This document shows, piece after piece, positions 1-8,329 of a stretch of 64,000 bases of DNA (position 1 is the first letter of the stretch; the number at the start of each line of letters is the position of its first letter). Below the pieces are notes generated by a model that ran no database searches, was not told the origin of the DNA, and saw only the letters and a program-made list of their open reading frames with translations. Source of the DNA: Candidatus Neomicrothrix sp. UBA2983 (GTDB lineage: Bacteria > Actinomycetota > Acidimicrobiia > Acidimicrobiales > MedAcidi-G1); assembly GCA_002346745.1 (NCBI GenBank), contig DEAL01000012.1, positions 39,329 to 103,328 on the forward strand, given 5' to 3'. The position numbers and the translations under genes were made by a program.

Positions 1-997
1 GCCTCACCCTCGGGTCCAGGTACGAATAGAGGAGGTCGACGGCGGTGTTGATCAGAACGAAGGCGGTCACGATGATGACCACGCAGGCCAGGACCACCGG
101 ATTGTCGTCGCGGACGATGGAAACGTACAACTCCCGTCCGATCCCCGGAATGGAGAAGATCTGTTCGATGATGATCGAGCCGGCGAACAGCGCGGCCGTG
201 TTCAGGCCCACGACGGTGACCATTCCGAACAGGGACGGCCTCAGGACGTGCCGGAACATGATCCGGCGGTCCGACAGCCCCTTGGCCTTGGCGGTGACGA
301 CGAAGTCCTCCTGGAGCGTCGTGATGAGGTCCGTGCGGAGCAGTCGTTGGTAGACGGCGGACAACGGCAGGCCGAGGGTAAGGGAAGCGAGGGTGAGGGA
401 CCGCAGCCGGGAGAACAGGTCGTCGTCCTCGAAGCGACTGGGGAAGACCTCCCACCGGACCACGAAGAAGTACATCAGGATGATTGCGAGGGCGAAGCCT
501 GGTATGGACAGGAGGCCGAATGACAACGCGGTGGACGCCCTGTCCAGTCGGCGGTTGGCCCGGTAGGCGGCCGCCACGGCCCAGGGGATCGAGACGACGA
601 GTGCCACCGTCACCGACATGCCCATGAGCAGCAGCGACTTGGGGAGCCGTTCGGCCAGGATCGTGCTCACCGGCATGTAGTTCTTGAAGGACTCCCCGAA
701 GTCCCCCTGGACCATCGCTCCGATCCAACGCACGTAGCGGACCGGCAGCGGGTCGTCGAGGTGGTACTTCTCCCGGGCTTCGGCAACCAGTTCGCACTCG
801 CCGAGGCTGCTGCCCGGCCGTGTCCCGACGACGTCTTCGGCTTCTCCGGCGATGACGGCGTCGCAGTCGACCTGCGTGTAGAAGCCGACGACGTTGAACA
901 GCGGGTCACCGAGGGCGTTCATCGCCGTATAGGCGACGAACGTGGTGACGAGCAGCACCCCAAGCATGAATGCCAGTCGACGTGCCAGGAAAGTCAT
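1..997 (-). CDS. Peptide-type ABC transporter permease (DppB/OppB family), 3' end outside window
   Basis: This is an inner-membrane subunit of an ABC importer for peptides or similar solutes. My reading of the minus strand from the ATG at 997 begins MTFLARRLAFMLGVLLVTTF, a first membrane helix typical of DppB. It continues with the family pattern of a periplasmic loop ending in the sequence DPLPVRYVRWIGAMVQGDFG. Next come helices near residues 125-145, 160-180 and 195-215, and the cytoplasmic EAA-type loop near residues 225-245 (VTAKAKGLSDRRIMFRHVLR). About 332 codons lie in the window and the frame is still open at base 1. That is close to the full family length of about 310-340. The gene follows the solute-binding protein gene on the same strand, with a strong hairpin between them. 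The exact substrate cannot be read from the sequence. Confidence 0.88.
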   Translation of the reverse strand, partial: MTFLARRLAFMLGVLLVTTFVAYTAMNALGDPLFNVVGFYTQVDCDAVIAGEAEDVVGTRPGSSLGECELVAEAREKYHLDDPLPVRYVRWIGAMVQGDFGESFKNYMPVSTILAERLPKSLLLMGMSVTVALVVSIPWAVAAAYRANRRLDRASTALSFGLLSIPGFALAIILMYFFVVRWEVFPSRFEDDDLFSRLRSLTLASLTLGLPLSAVYQRLLRTDLITTLQEDFVVTAKAKGLSDRRIMFRHVLRPSLFGMVTVVGLNTAALFAGSIIIEQIFSIPGIGRELYVSIVRDDNPVVLACVVIIVTAFVLINTAVDLLYSYLDPRVR

Positions 998-1029
998 CGG
1001 ACCTCGCGGGGTCTCGCGGTCAATAGGAA

Positions 1030-1062
1030 AAGGGGGCGGCCGGTGGAACCGGCCGCCCCCTT
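1030..1062 (-). terminator. Hairpin between binding-protein and permease genes, likely attenuating terminator
   Basis: This is a perfect 15-bp stem (arms 1030-1044 and 1048-1062) with a 3-nt loop. On the minus strand it is followed by TTTTCC. It sits after the stop codon of the solute-binding protein gene and before the permease gene. In ABC importer operons such hairpins commonly stabilise the binding-protein message or lower permease expression. It looks like an intrinsic terminator or partial attenuator. Confidence 0.7.
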
Positions 1063-1093
1063 CAGCCCTTGTTCGTGCTCTGGAGCCTCCCTG

Positions 1094-3934
1094 CTACTCC
1101 TCGATCCAGATCTGTTGCCAGCCTGGGTTGCCGCCGTTGGTGTGGCAACGTGGCTGGCTGCCGTCCGGGTTCTCGTAGCCGCAGATGTTCGTGACCCCCG
1201 GGGCGTAGCCGTGGGTCCACATCGTGTGCGTCAGGAAGAGATAGGAATAGCCGTCACGAATGCTTTCGCTGAAGGTGTTCCAGTGCTCCCGGTTCGCTTC
1301 GCGGTCGTCGCTGGCCCGGGCGGCGAACATGGCCTCGTCTCTCGCCGGATCACACTCACGTGGCCAGTTCAGGGACAGCACCCCTATCGCGTCACACTCC
1401 GTCCAGAGGATGTGTCCATCCGGGTTGAGGCTCCCGAACTGACGCCAGGTCATGAAGTCGTAGAGGCCCAGGATCGCGTCGGTGATGTGTTCGTCCTGGA
1501 GTTTCATGTCCTTCGTGACGTTGAAGTGCTCGGACCAGCCGTCGGTAAGCAGGTCGTAGACGCGGTCCTGGATGACGGACGGGCCGGAGTACTGGTACTC
1601 GATGTTGATCCTGCCGTCCGTGCACATCTCGGGCACATCGGCGCAGTACTCCTCCACCAGCGGTGTGGCCAGTTCGGGTTGGTCGTGCACCTGGACGATG
1701 TCCGGGTTGTAGTAGAGCTCCTCCGGCGTGAACACCGAGTCGGCTGCGCGTGTCACCCCGGCGCCGATGAACTCGATGTAGTCATCGCGAGCCAGCGAGT
1801 AGCTGAGCGCTTGACGGGCCCGGATGTCGTCGAACGGCGGCCGGGAGTTGTTCGCCACGCCGAAGGTTTCGTCGCCCATGTCGCCCTCGTGGATCGTGTA
1901 GCCATCGCCTGCCAGGTCACGGATTGCAAGGATGGCGTCCACGTTCGAAGTCCCCATGGCGTCAATGTCGCCGACACCCAGCGCCGAAGCGGCGATCTCG
2001 CCGTCGGTGTAGATGTAGAACTCGATCGCGTCCAGGTACACGTCGCCCTGCCAGTAGTCCGGGTTCCGGACGAAGCGCGTCATGCTGTCCTGTACGCGGC
2101 TGTCGAACATGAACGGCCCGGTACCGACGGGCGCCTGGTTCAGCGAGCCGTCCGCCTCGGCGGCCTCCATGTACGCCAGCGACGGGATCATCCCGAGCTG
2201 GGTCGTGAAGATGCCCGGGAAGTCCACGTGTGGACGCGGGGCGTGGTAGCGGATCGTGTAGTCGTCGACGATCTGGGCCGGCTCGAACAACTCCGTTTCC
2301 GGATCGTCGGTCGCGAACAGCGCCCTGACGGCGATCCCAACGGTTGGATCGGTCAACTGCATCTGGAACGCCTTCAGGACCGCAGCGGAGGTGAAGTCCG
2401 TTCCGTCATGGAACTTGACGCCCTCGCGCAACTTGAAGTCCCAGGTCACGTTGTCTGACGTGCTCCACGACTCGGCCAGGATCGGGACGTACTCGCACTG
2501 GCACGGGGTGTCCTTGACGCCGACCAGGTAGTCGTAGACCGCTACGCCCATCTGGTAGGCGGAGGCCGCGAACCGGTTGACGGCGGGGTTCAACCCGTCG
2601 GTCTCGGCTTCGAGGCCGACCCGCAGGGTGCCACCGAAGACCGGCTCCGGCCAAAAGTCCTCGGGTTCCATGCCGGTGGCGCCGATGACGCCGTCGACGA
2701 ACAGGCTCATGCCCAGCATGGCGCCGTCGTCCATGGTCTCCCCTGCCGCGACCATCACGTTGCCGGCCTGATCATGGATCGGACCGGAGAACGGATGGAA
2801 GTCGCCGGCGATGATCTCGGCCTTGCGGGCCTCGACCGCCGCCACCACGTCGGCGTCGACGTCGTCGGCGATGGGCGCCAGGTCGACGATCCCGTCGGCC
2901 ATCGACCCCCAGTAGTAGCCCGGCGTGTACGTGCCCGCAGTCGCCGCCTCGATGATCTCGGCATATCGCGGACCCCAGTCCCACACCGGCGCCGTCAGGT
3001 ACGCGTTCGGCGCGAACGCCGACATGTCCGAGTTGTACGACACCCAACGGGCGCCGGCCGCCTCGGCACGCTCACCGGCCGCCGTCGAGTCCTGGTGCAT
3101 CGCGATCACGTCGGCACCCTTGTCCAGAAGCGCCTGCGCCGAGTCACCCTCGACGACCGGATCGAACCACGTCGACGTCCACGCGACCTCCACGGTCGCC
3201 GTCGGATTCACCTCGCGCACACCCAACGTGAACGCATTGATCCCCCGGATCACCTCCGGGATCGGGAACGCCGCCACGTAGCCGATCTGGCCGGACTCGC
3301 TCGCCGAACCGGCGACCATGCCAGACAGGTACCGCGGCTCGTACATGCGGCCGAACGTGTTCCCGAAGTTCGTCTCGTTGGCCTTGTAGCCCGACACGTG
3401 GTCGAACACCACGTCCGGATACTCGGCCGCCAACGCCTCCATGTCGTCCATGTACCCGAACGACGTCCCGATGATCACGTTGAACCCGTCATCGATGAAC
3501 TGGCGCACGAAGTCCGCGAAGTCCGACGTGCCCTCCGGCACCGACTCCACGAACGCCGTCTCCACGCCCGTCGCCGCCGCAGCCGCCTGACGACCCTGGT
3601 CGTGCGCCCACGTCCACCCGGCATCCCCCACCGGGCCCACGTAGATGAACGCCGCCTTGGTCTCGGCGGGCGCCTCCGGCGCCTCGGTCGTCGTCGTCTC
3701 AGCCGGCGCCTCGGTCGTCGTCGTCTCAGCCGGCGCCGCGGTCGTCGTCGTCTCAGCCGGCGCCGCGGTCGTCGTCGTCTCAGCCGGCGCCGCGGTCGTC
3801 GCCGGCGCCGCTGTCGTCTCGGAGGCACTGCCACTGTCCCCGTCGGAGCCACATGCCGCTCCGAGCATCATCAGGCTCAATCCGATCGCCAGCAACCTTT
3901 GCAGGCGTCCCGTCCGCGTAAGGCCACTTCTCAT
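1094..3934 (-). CDS. Lipoprotein fusing a BMP-family binding domain to an SBP family 5 binding domain
   Basis: The 946-residue protein has three parts. Residues 1-28 are a lipoprotein signal with lipobox LGAAC, so Cys28 would be acylated. Residues about 30-92 are a linker rich in AETTTTAAP repeats. Residues about 93-430 form a complete BMP/PnrA-like domain, starting near AAFIYVGPVGDAGWTWAH and ending near SLFVDGVIGATG. Residues about 433-946 form a complete family 5 extracellular solute-binding domain, starting GGTLRVGLEAETDGLNP and including the FKLREGVKFHDGT motif. BMP proteins normally bind nucleosides and family 5 proteins bind peptides or nickel, each with its own transporter. The start is supported by GAGGAGGGG seven bases upstream. 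The DppB-like permease gene follows. Either a real gene fusion or an assembly join is possible; the reading frame is unbroken. Confidence 0.85.
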   Translation of the reverse strand: MRSGLTRTGRLQRLLAIGLSLMMLGAACGSDGDSGSASETTAAPATTAAPAETTTTAAPAETTTTAAPAETTTTEAPAETTTTEAPEAPAETKAAFIYVGPVGDAGWTWAHDQGRQAAAAATGVETAFVESVPEGTSDFADFVRQFIDDGFNVIIGTSFGYMDDMEALAAEYPDVVFDHVSGYKANETNFGNTFGRMYEPRYLSGMVAGSASESGQIGYVAAFPIPEVIRGINAFTLGVREVNPTATVEVAWTSTWFDPVVEGDSAQALLDKGADVIAMHQDSTAAGERAEAAGARWVSYNSDMSAFAPNAYLTAPVWDWGPRYAEIIEAATAGTYTPGYYWGSMADGIVDLAPIADDVDADVVAAVEARKAEIIAGDFHPFSGPIHDQAGNVMVAAGETMDDGAMLGMSLFVDGVIGATGMEPEDFWPEPVFGGTLRVGLEAETDGLNPAVNRFAASAYQMGVAVYDYLVGVKDTPCQCEYVPILAESWSTSDNVTWDFKLREGVKFHDGTDFTSAAVLKAFQMQLTDPTVGIAVRALFATDDPETELFEPAQIVDDYTIRYHAPRPHVDFPGIFTTQLGMIPSLAYMEAAEADGSLNQAPVGTGPFMFDSRVQDSMTRFVRNPDYWQGDVYLDAIEFYIYTDGEIAASALGVGDIDAMGTSNVDAILAIRDLAGDGYTIHEGDMGDETFGVANNSRPPFDDIRARQALSYSLARDDYIEFIGAGVTRAADSVFTPEELYYNPDIVQVHDQPELATPLVEEYCADVPEMCTDGRINIEYQYSGPSVIQDRVYDLLTDGWSEHFNVTKDMKLQDEHITDAILGLYDFMTWRQFGSLNPDGHILWTECDAIGVLSLNWPRECDPARDEAMFAARASDDREANREHWNTFSESIRDGYSYLFLTHTMWTHGYAPGVTNICGYENPDGSQPRCHTNGGNPGWQQIWIEE
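3675..3800. repeat. 27-bp tandem repeat coding an AETTTTAAP linker
   Basis: Four full copies and a partial fifth of a 27-bp unit start at 3675, 3702, 3729, 3756 and 3783. They differ at a GCG/CTC-type position. On the minus strand they encode nine-residue Ala/Pro/Glu/Thr units just after the lipoprotein signal of the fused binding protein. Such arrays expand and contract easily. Confidence 0.85.
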
Positions 3935-4055
3935 CGATCCCCTCCTCGGGCTCGTCCACTCCGGTGACGCGCGTCACGCCCCCGGTGGTCCGGTCATCAT
4001 CGTCGTTCGCTGGCGAGTAGGCAAGCCGAGACTGTCACGAATCCCGGCGACCCCG

Positions 4056-4061
4056 TAGCCT
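4056..4061 (+). promoter_or_regulatory. -10 box of leaderless promoter for the ligase gene
   Basis: TAGCCT lies 8 nt before the GTG at 4070. Transcription would begin at or within a base or two of the start codon. The upstream -35 region is weak (TGTCAC near 4033). Confidence 0.5.
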
Positions 4062-4069
4062 TCCGGCAC

Positions 4070-5671
4070 GTGGCCCCGGATCCGCACGACCTCGACCTGG
4101 ACGACCGGGGCCTCGTCGTCCGCCCCGACCCCTCTCCGATGCCCGAGGCGCCGCACTCCCTCGCCGACCTGCTCGTCGACGGCGTCGACGAGCACCCCGG
4201 CCGCGAGGCCCTCATCGACCCGTACGCGCGCCTCACCTACCGGGAACTCGACGAACAGGTGGCCGCCGCCGGCGGCGGCCTGGCCGCACTCGGCATCGGC
4301 GCCGGCGACCGGGTGGCCTGCAGCCTCCCCAACCGCAACGAACTGGTCGTCGCCTTCCTCGCGGTCCAGCGCCTGGGCGCCGTCTGGTTGGGCGTCAACA
4401 CCAATCTGGCACCGACCGAGGTTCACTGGATGCTCGATGACGCCGACGTGTCGGCGTTCATCTCCACCCCGGAGCGGGCCGATCCCATGGGGAACGACCG
4501 GGCCCTCACCGTCTCCCGCGACGGCACCGGCACGTGGAGCGACCTGGTCGCCGCCGGGCACCCAGACCCCCGGATGGCCGTCGACCCGCACGCCCCGGCG
4601 GCCATCAGCTACACCAGCGGCACCACCGGCCACCCCAAGGGCGCGGTCCACAGCCAGCACAACGTCCTCTGGTCGGCGATCAACAGCCGGACCGCCTATC
4701 CCGTCACGCCGGACGAGCGCCACGGGAACGCCCTGGCCTGCACGATCCTGAACCTGCTCCTCCTCGGCCCGGTCTGGTCGTTCACCCGCGGCACGACTGC
4801 GGTACTCATCGACCGGACCGACCCCGTGGGCCTGACCGAGGCCGTTCAACGGGAACGGGTGACCCGGATCCTGCTGGTCCCCACGCTCGTCCACGACCTG
4901 GTCGAGCACCCCGACATCACCCGCGCCGACCTGGCCGGACTCACCCACGTGGTCATCGGCGCCGCCCATACCCCACCCGAACTGCGCCGTCGCTGGTTCG
5001 AGAAGTTCGGCTCCTGGCCGCTGGTCGGCTACGGCCTGACCGAGGCGCCGTCCGGCGTGGCCCGCGACCGCCGCGACGCCGACGGGACCGACCCCGACGC
5101 CGACGGCGCCGCCGGCCACCCGCTGGACCCGGTCGACATCGTGGTCCTCGACGAGGCGGGTCACGAGCTCCCGGTCGGCGAGGTCGGCGAGCTGTGCGTC
5201 CGACACCACACGGAGGGACGGTGGGCAGGCGTGTGGACGCCGATGCTGGGCTACTGGAACCGACCCGAGGCGACTCGGGAGGCCCTCCGCGGTGGCGTCC
5301 TCCACACCGGCGACCTGGGCCACCTCGATTCGGAGGGCCGCGTCTTCGTGAAGGGCCGCCAGAGCCAGTTGATCCTGCGCGGTGGCGCCAACGTGTACCC
5401 CGCCGAGGTCGAACGGGTGCTACTCACGCACCCCGACGTCGAACGGGCCGCCGTCCTCGGCGTGCCCGACGACCGCCTGGGCGAGCGGGTCGCCGCCGCC
5501 GTGGTGCCGGTCGCCGGCCGGCAACCCGACGTCAACGACCTGGCTGCGCACTGCGCCACCGAGCTGGCCCGCTACAAGGTGCCCGACCGGTTCCTGCTGG
5601 TCGACGACCTGCCCCGCAACGCCATGGGCAAGGTGGTTCCCCGGGATCTGCTGCCCCGGTTCGCGGACTGA
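4070..5671 (+). CDS. AMP-dependent synthetase/ligase, acyl-CoA synthetase-like
   Basis: This 533-residue ANL-superfamily enzyme would adenylate a carboxylic acid with ATP and pass it to CoA. Visible core motifs are YTSGTTGHPKG (A3, about residue 183), YGLTEAPSG (A5, about 323), TGDLGHLDSEG (A7, about 411), the ILRGGANVYPAEVE hinge region (A8), and PRNAMGKV near the C-terminus carrying the catalytic lysine. The start is set at GTG 4070 because a TAGCCT box lies 8 nt upstream. An ATG at 4139 (residue 24) is the alternative. It is divergent from the fused binding-protein gene and convergent with thiQ. The acid substrate is not identifiable. Confidence 0.87.
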   Translation: MAPDPHDLDLDDRGLVVRPDPSPMPEAPHSLADLLVDGVDEHPGREALIDPYARLTYRELDEQVAAAGGGLAALGIGAGDRVACSLPNRNELVVAFLAVQRLGAVWLGVNTNLAPTEVHWMLDDADVSAFISTPERADPMGNDRALTVSRDGTGTWSDLVAAGHPDPRMAVDPHAPAAISYTSGTTGHPKGAVHSQHNVLWSAINSRTAYPVTPDERHGNALACTILNLLLLGPVWSFTRGTTAVLIDRTDPVGLTEAVQRERVTRILLVPTLVHDLVEHPDITRADLAGLTHVVIGAAHTPPELRRRWFEKFGSWPLVGYGLTEAPSGVARDRRDADGTDPDADGAAGHPLDPVDIVVLDEAGHELPVGEVGELCVRHHTEGRWAGVWTPMLGYWNRPEATREALRGGVLHTGDLGHLDSEGRVFVKGRQSQLILRGGANVYPAEVERVLLTHPDVERAAVLGVPDDRLGERVAAAVVPVAGRQPDVNDLAAHCATELARYKVPDRFLLVDDLPRNAMGKVVPRDLLPRFAD

Positions 5672-5689
5672 CCGGCCGGCCGCTCAGTC
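5666..5689. terminator. Small inverted repeat over convergent stop codons
   Basis: The arms GACTGA (5666-5671) and TCAGTC (5684-5689) flank a self-complementary CGGCCGGCCG core. It spans the stop codons of the ligase and thiQ. There is no U-tract, so its terminator role is tentative. Confidence 0.3.
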
Positions 5690-6688
5690 AGCCGCCAACG
5701 GGACGACCGCATCCTCTTCCAGCACCACGCCGACGGTCGCCCCCGGGTCCGGCGCCTGCCCCACGGGAACCCACAGTTCCAGGCCGTCGAGCTCGAAACA
5801 GGCCTCCCCCCGGCCCGACCGGAACGCCACGCTCCGCACCACGGCAGGAACACCCTCGGCGTCGAGGCCCACCCGGTCGCCCCGGACCAGGACCGTCCCC
5901 GGCCCGTCCCCGAGCCGGCCGAGGGCACAGTGGCCGTCGGCGTCGAGGTCGACCAGGTTGCGGTGGCCGACGCTGCGGGCAACGCCCTCCGTCCGAGGGT
6001 CTGCCCACACCTCGGCCGGGGTGCCGATCCGCGCGATCCGGCCGCCGGCCATCACGGCGATCCGGTCGGCCAGTGCGAACGCCTCGTCGTGGTCGTGCGT
6101 GACGTGGACCGCCGACTGGCCAAGGCGCCGCAACAGCACCCCCAGTTCAGCGACAAGGTGGTCCCGGAGCGCCCGGTCGAGTGCTCCAAGCGGCTCATCC
6201 AGCAGCAGCAGGCGCGGCCCCGGTGCCAGCGACCGGGCCAGGGCCACCCGCTGGGCCTCGCCCCCCGAGAGCGTCCCGACCGCACGGTCGCCGCTGCCTG
6301 ACAGCCCGACCAGCTCGAGCACCCGGTCGACGCGTTCGAGGCGCTGTGACTCCGGCACGCCCGCCATGCGGAGGCCGAACGCCACGTTGCCGGCCACGTC
6401 GAGGTGCGGAAACAGCACGTGCTCCTGGAACATCAGGCCGATGTCGCGCTCGTGGGTCGGCACGGTGACCAGGTCCAGGCCGTCCCACGACACCCGCCCG
6501 GCATTCGGGGCCTGCAGGCCGGCCACGGTGCGCAGCAGGGTGGTCTTGCCGCACCCGCTGGGACCCAGCAGCACCACCACCTCGCCCGGGGCGACCGTCA
6601 GGTCGACGCCATCGAGCACGGTCGTGCCGTCGAATGCCACCGACACGCCCTCGAGGCGCAGCCCCGACCCGGCACCGGTGCCCGTCAC
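5684..6688 (-). CDS. thiQ: Thiamine ABC transporter ATP-binding protein
   Basis: This is the ATPase subunit of the thiamine importer encoded with thiB and thiP. The 334-residue protein has Walker A GPSGCGKT (about residue 43), Q-loop MFQEHVLFPHLD, signature LSGGEAQRVALARSL, Walker B LLLLDEPLGALD and the H-loop in VHVTHDHDEAF. The C-terminal 100 residues form a TOBE-like beta domain, as in molybdate, spermidine and iron importers. That makes it longer than the E. coli ThiQ. The GTG start at 6688 overlaps the thiP stop (GTGA), so translation is coupled. The substrate assignment rests on the TPP riboswitch and the TbpA-like binding protein; by domain content alone it could be an iron or polyamine ATPase. 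Confidence 0.85.
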   Translation of the reverse strand: MTGTGAGSGLRLEGVSVAFDGTTVLDGVDLTVAPGEVVVLLGPSGCGKTTLLRTVAGLQAPNAGRVSWDGLDLVTVPTHERDIGLMFQEHVLFPHLDVAGNVAFGLRMAGVPESQRLERVDRVLELVGLSGSGDRAVGTLSGGEAQRVALARSLAPGPRLLLLDEPLGALDRALRDHLVAELGVLLRRLGQSAVHVTHDHDEAFALADRIAVMAGGRIARIGTPAEVWADPRTEGVARSVGHRNLVDLDADGHCALGRLGDGPGTVLVRGDRVGLDAEGVPAVVRSVAFRSGRGEACFELDGLELWVPVGQAPDPGATVGVVLEEDAVVPLAAD

Positions 6689-8304
6689 AGGTCCCCCCGG
6701 ACCACGCCCGAACCCGACCGACCGCGGGACTCGATCACCAGCACACAGGCGGCAGTCAGCAGCATGAGCACGACCGCCAGCGCCATGGCCTGGCCGCGCA
6801 GCAGGTCACCGGGGGTGCCCAGCAGCCGGAACAGCGCCAGCGGGGCGGTCAGGCGGTCGGCCTGGCGGGGCAGGAACGACGTGGCGCCGAACTCGCCGAG
6901 CGAGACGGCGAACGAGAAGGCCGCACCCACGGCGACGGCACGGCCGGCGATCGGCAGGTCGACCTCGCGGAGCACCCGGCCCGGCGACGCCCCGAGGACG
7001 GCGGCGGCCTCGCGGAGGCGGTCGTCGATGCGCCGCAGCGTCGGCACCAGGGTGCGCATCACGAACGGGATGCCGACGAGGGCGTGGGCCACGGGCACCA
7101 GCCACCGCGAGGACCGCAGGTCCAGCGGCGGCTCGTCGAGGGCGACCAGCATCCCGAAGCCGAGGGTGACCGCCGAGACGCCGAGCGGCAGCATGAGGCC
7201 CAGGTCGAACAGGCGCGAGGCCCACGTGCGGCCGTGCACGACGACCAGCGAGGCGAGCCCCCCGACGACGACGGCCAGCCCCGTCGCCACGACGGCGAAC
7301 AGCAGCGAGTTGCGTACGGCCACGAGGGCCGACACCGGAAGCAGGTCGGCACGGTCCGCGAGGGCGCCGTAGTGCCGCAGCGAGTAGCCGTCGCCGACCG
7401 CCAGCGACCGCTCGACGAGGACCAGCACCGGCAGTAGCAGCACACCCGCCAGCAGCCCCAGGTTGGCGGCCAGCAGCCGCCGGGAGGGGCGGACGGCGCG
7501 ACGGCCCGGCGGGTGCTCCGCCACCGACCGGCGCCGCTGCAGGCGGTTGGCCACCACCACCATGGCCACCACGGCCGCGGCCTGGACGACGGCCAGCGCC
7601 GTCGCCGACGCCAGGTCGCCGCGCCACACGGCGTGTCGCCAGACCTCGGTCTCGAGGGTGGCCCGGCGGGGGCCGCCGAGGATCAGGATGACGCCGAACG
7701 AGGTCGTGCAGAACAGGAACACGATCGAGGACGCCGCCGCGATGGCCGGCCAGAGCCGGGGCAGGGTGGCCGACCGGAAGGCCCGCCACGGCCCGGCGCC
7801 GAGCACCCGGGCCTGCTCCTCGATCCTCGGGTCGAGCCCCTCCCAGTAGGCGCCGACGGTCCGCAGCACGACCGCCACGTTGAAGAACACGTGGGCGGCG
7901 AGGATCGCCCAGACCGTGTGGCGCATTCGGAACGTGCCCTCGTCCAGCCCGAATCGGTCGAACAGGGCGGCGAAGGCGCCGCCGACCACGACGGTCGGCA
8001 GGACGAACGGGACCGTCGTTAACGCCCGCAGTGCCGCCCGGCCCCGGAAGCGGAAGCGGGCCAGCAGGTGCGCCCCGGGCAGTGCCAGCAGCACCGTCAG
8101 CGCCGTCGACACGGCCGCCTGCCACAGCGTGAACCAGGCCACGCTTCGAAACGACGATGACCCGGGCAGTCCGAGGAGGCGGTCGAGGCCCTCGCCGGTG
8201 AGCCCTCGACCGACGATCGAGGCGACCGGGTAGAGGAAGAAGAGGCCCAGGAACGCCGCCGGGACGGCGACGGCCACTGCCCAGCCGAGGCGGCGCAGAC
8301 GCAT
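6685..8304 (-). CDS. thiP: Thiamine ABC transporter permease (two fused permease domains)
   Basis: The 539-residue inner-membrane protein has two BPD-transp-1 domains in tandem, as in ThiP and iron(III) permeases. The first EAA loop reads EEQARVLGAGPWRAFRSATLPR (about residues 165-186, quoted in parts: EEQARVLGAGPW then RSATLPR). The second reads REAAAVLGASPGRVLREVDL near residue 430. About a dozen hydrophobic helices alternate with short loops. GGAG lies 6 nt before the ATG at 8304, 25 nt after the thiB stop. It lies between thiB and thiQ, so the three form one transcript under the riboswitch. Confidence 0.86.
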   Translation of the reverse strand: MRLRRLGWAVAVAVPAAFLGLFFLYPVASIVGRGLTGEGLDRLLGLPGSSSFRSVAWFTLWQAAVSTALTVLLALPGAHLLARFRFRGRAALRALTTVPFVLPTVVVGGAFAALFDRFGLDEGTFRMRHTVWAILAAHVFFNVAVVLRTVGAYWEGLDPRIEEQARVLGAGPWRAFRSATLPRLWPAIAAASSIVFLFCTTSFGVILILGGPRRATLETEVWRHAVWRGDLASATALAVVQAAAVVAMVVVANRLQRRRSVAEHPPGRRAVRPSRRLLAANLGLLAGVLLLPVLVLVERSLAVGDGYSLRHYGALADRADLLPVSALVAVRNSLLFAVVATGLAVVVGGLASLVVVHGRTWASRLFDLGLMLPLGVSAVTLGFGMLVALDEPPLDLRSSRWLVPVAHALVGIPFVMRTLVPTLRRIDDRLREAAAVLGASPGRVLREVDLPIAGRAVAVGAAFSFAVSLGEFGATSFLPRQADRLTAPLALFRLLGTPGDLLRGQAMALAVVLMLLTAACVLVIESRGRSGSGVVRGDL

Positions 8305-8329
8305 CAGAAGCTCCGACGCGTCCCCGTGG

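Noticed and set aside
761..2458. Long plus-strand open frame opposite the binding-protein gene
   Set aside because: It is the antisense shadow of the fused binding protein in high-GC DNA, with no recognisable domain and low-complexity Arg/Val/Asp composition.
3675..3800. Possible CRISPR or regulatory repeat array
   Set aside because: The units are contiguous, without spacers, in frame, and code for a linker typical of exported proteins.
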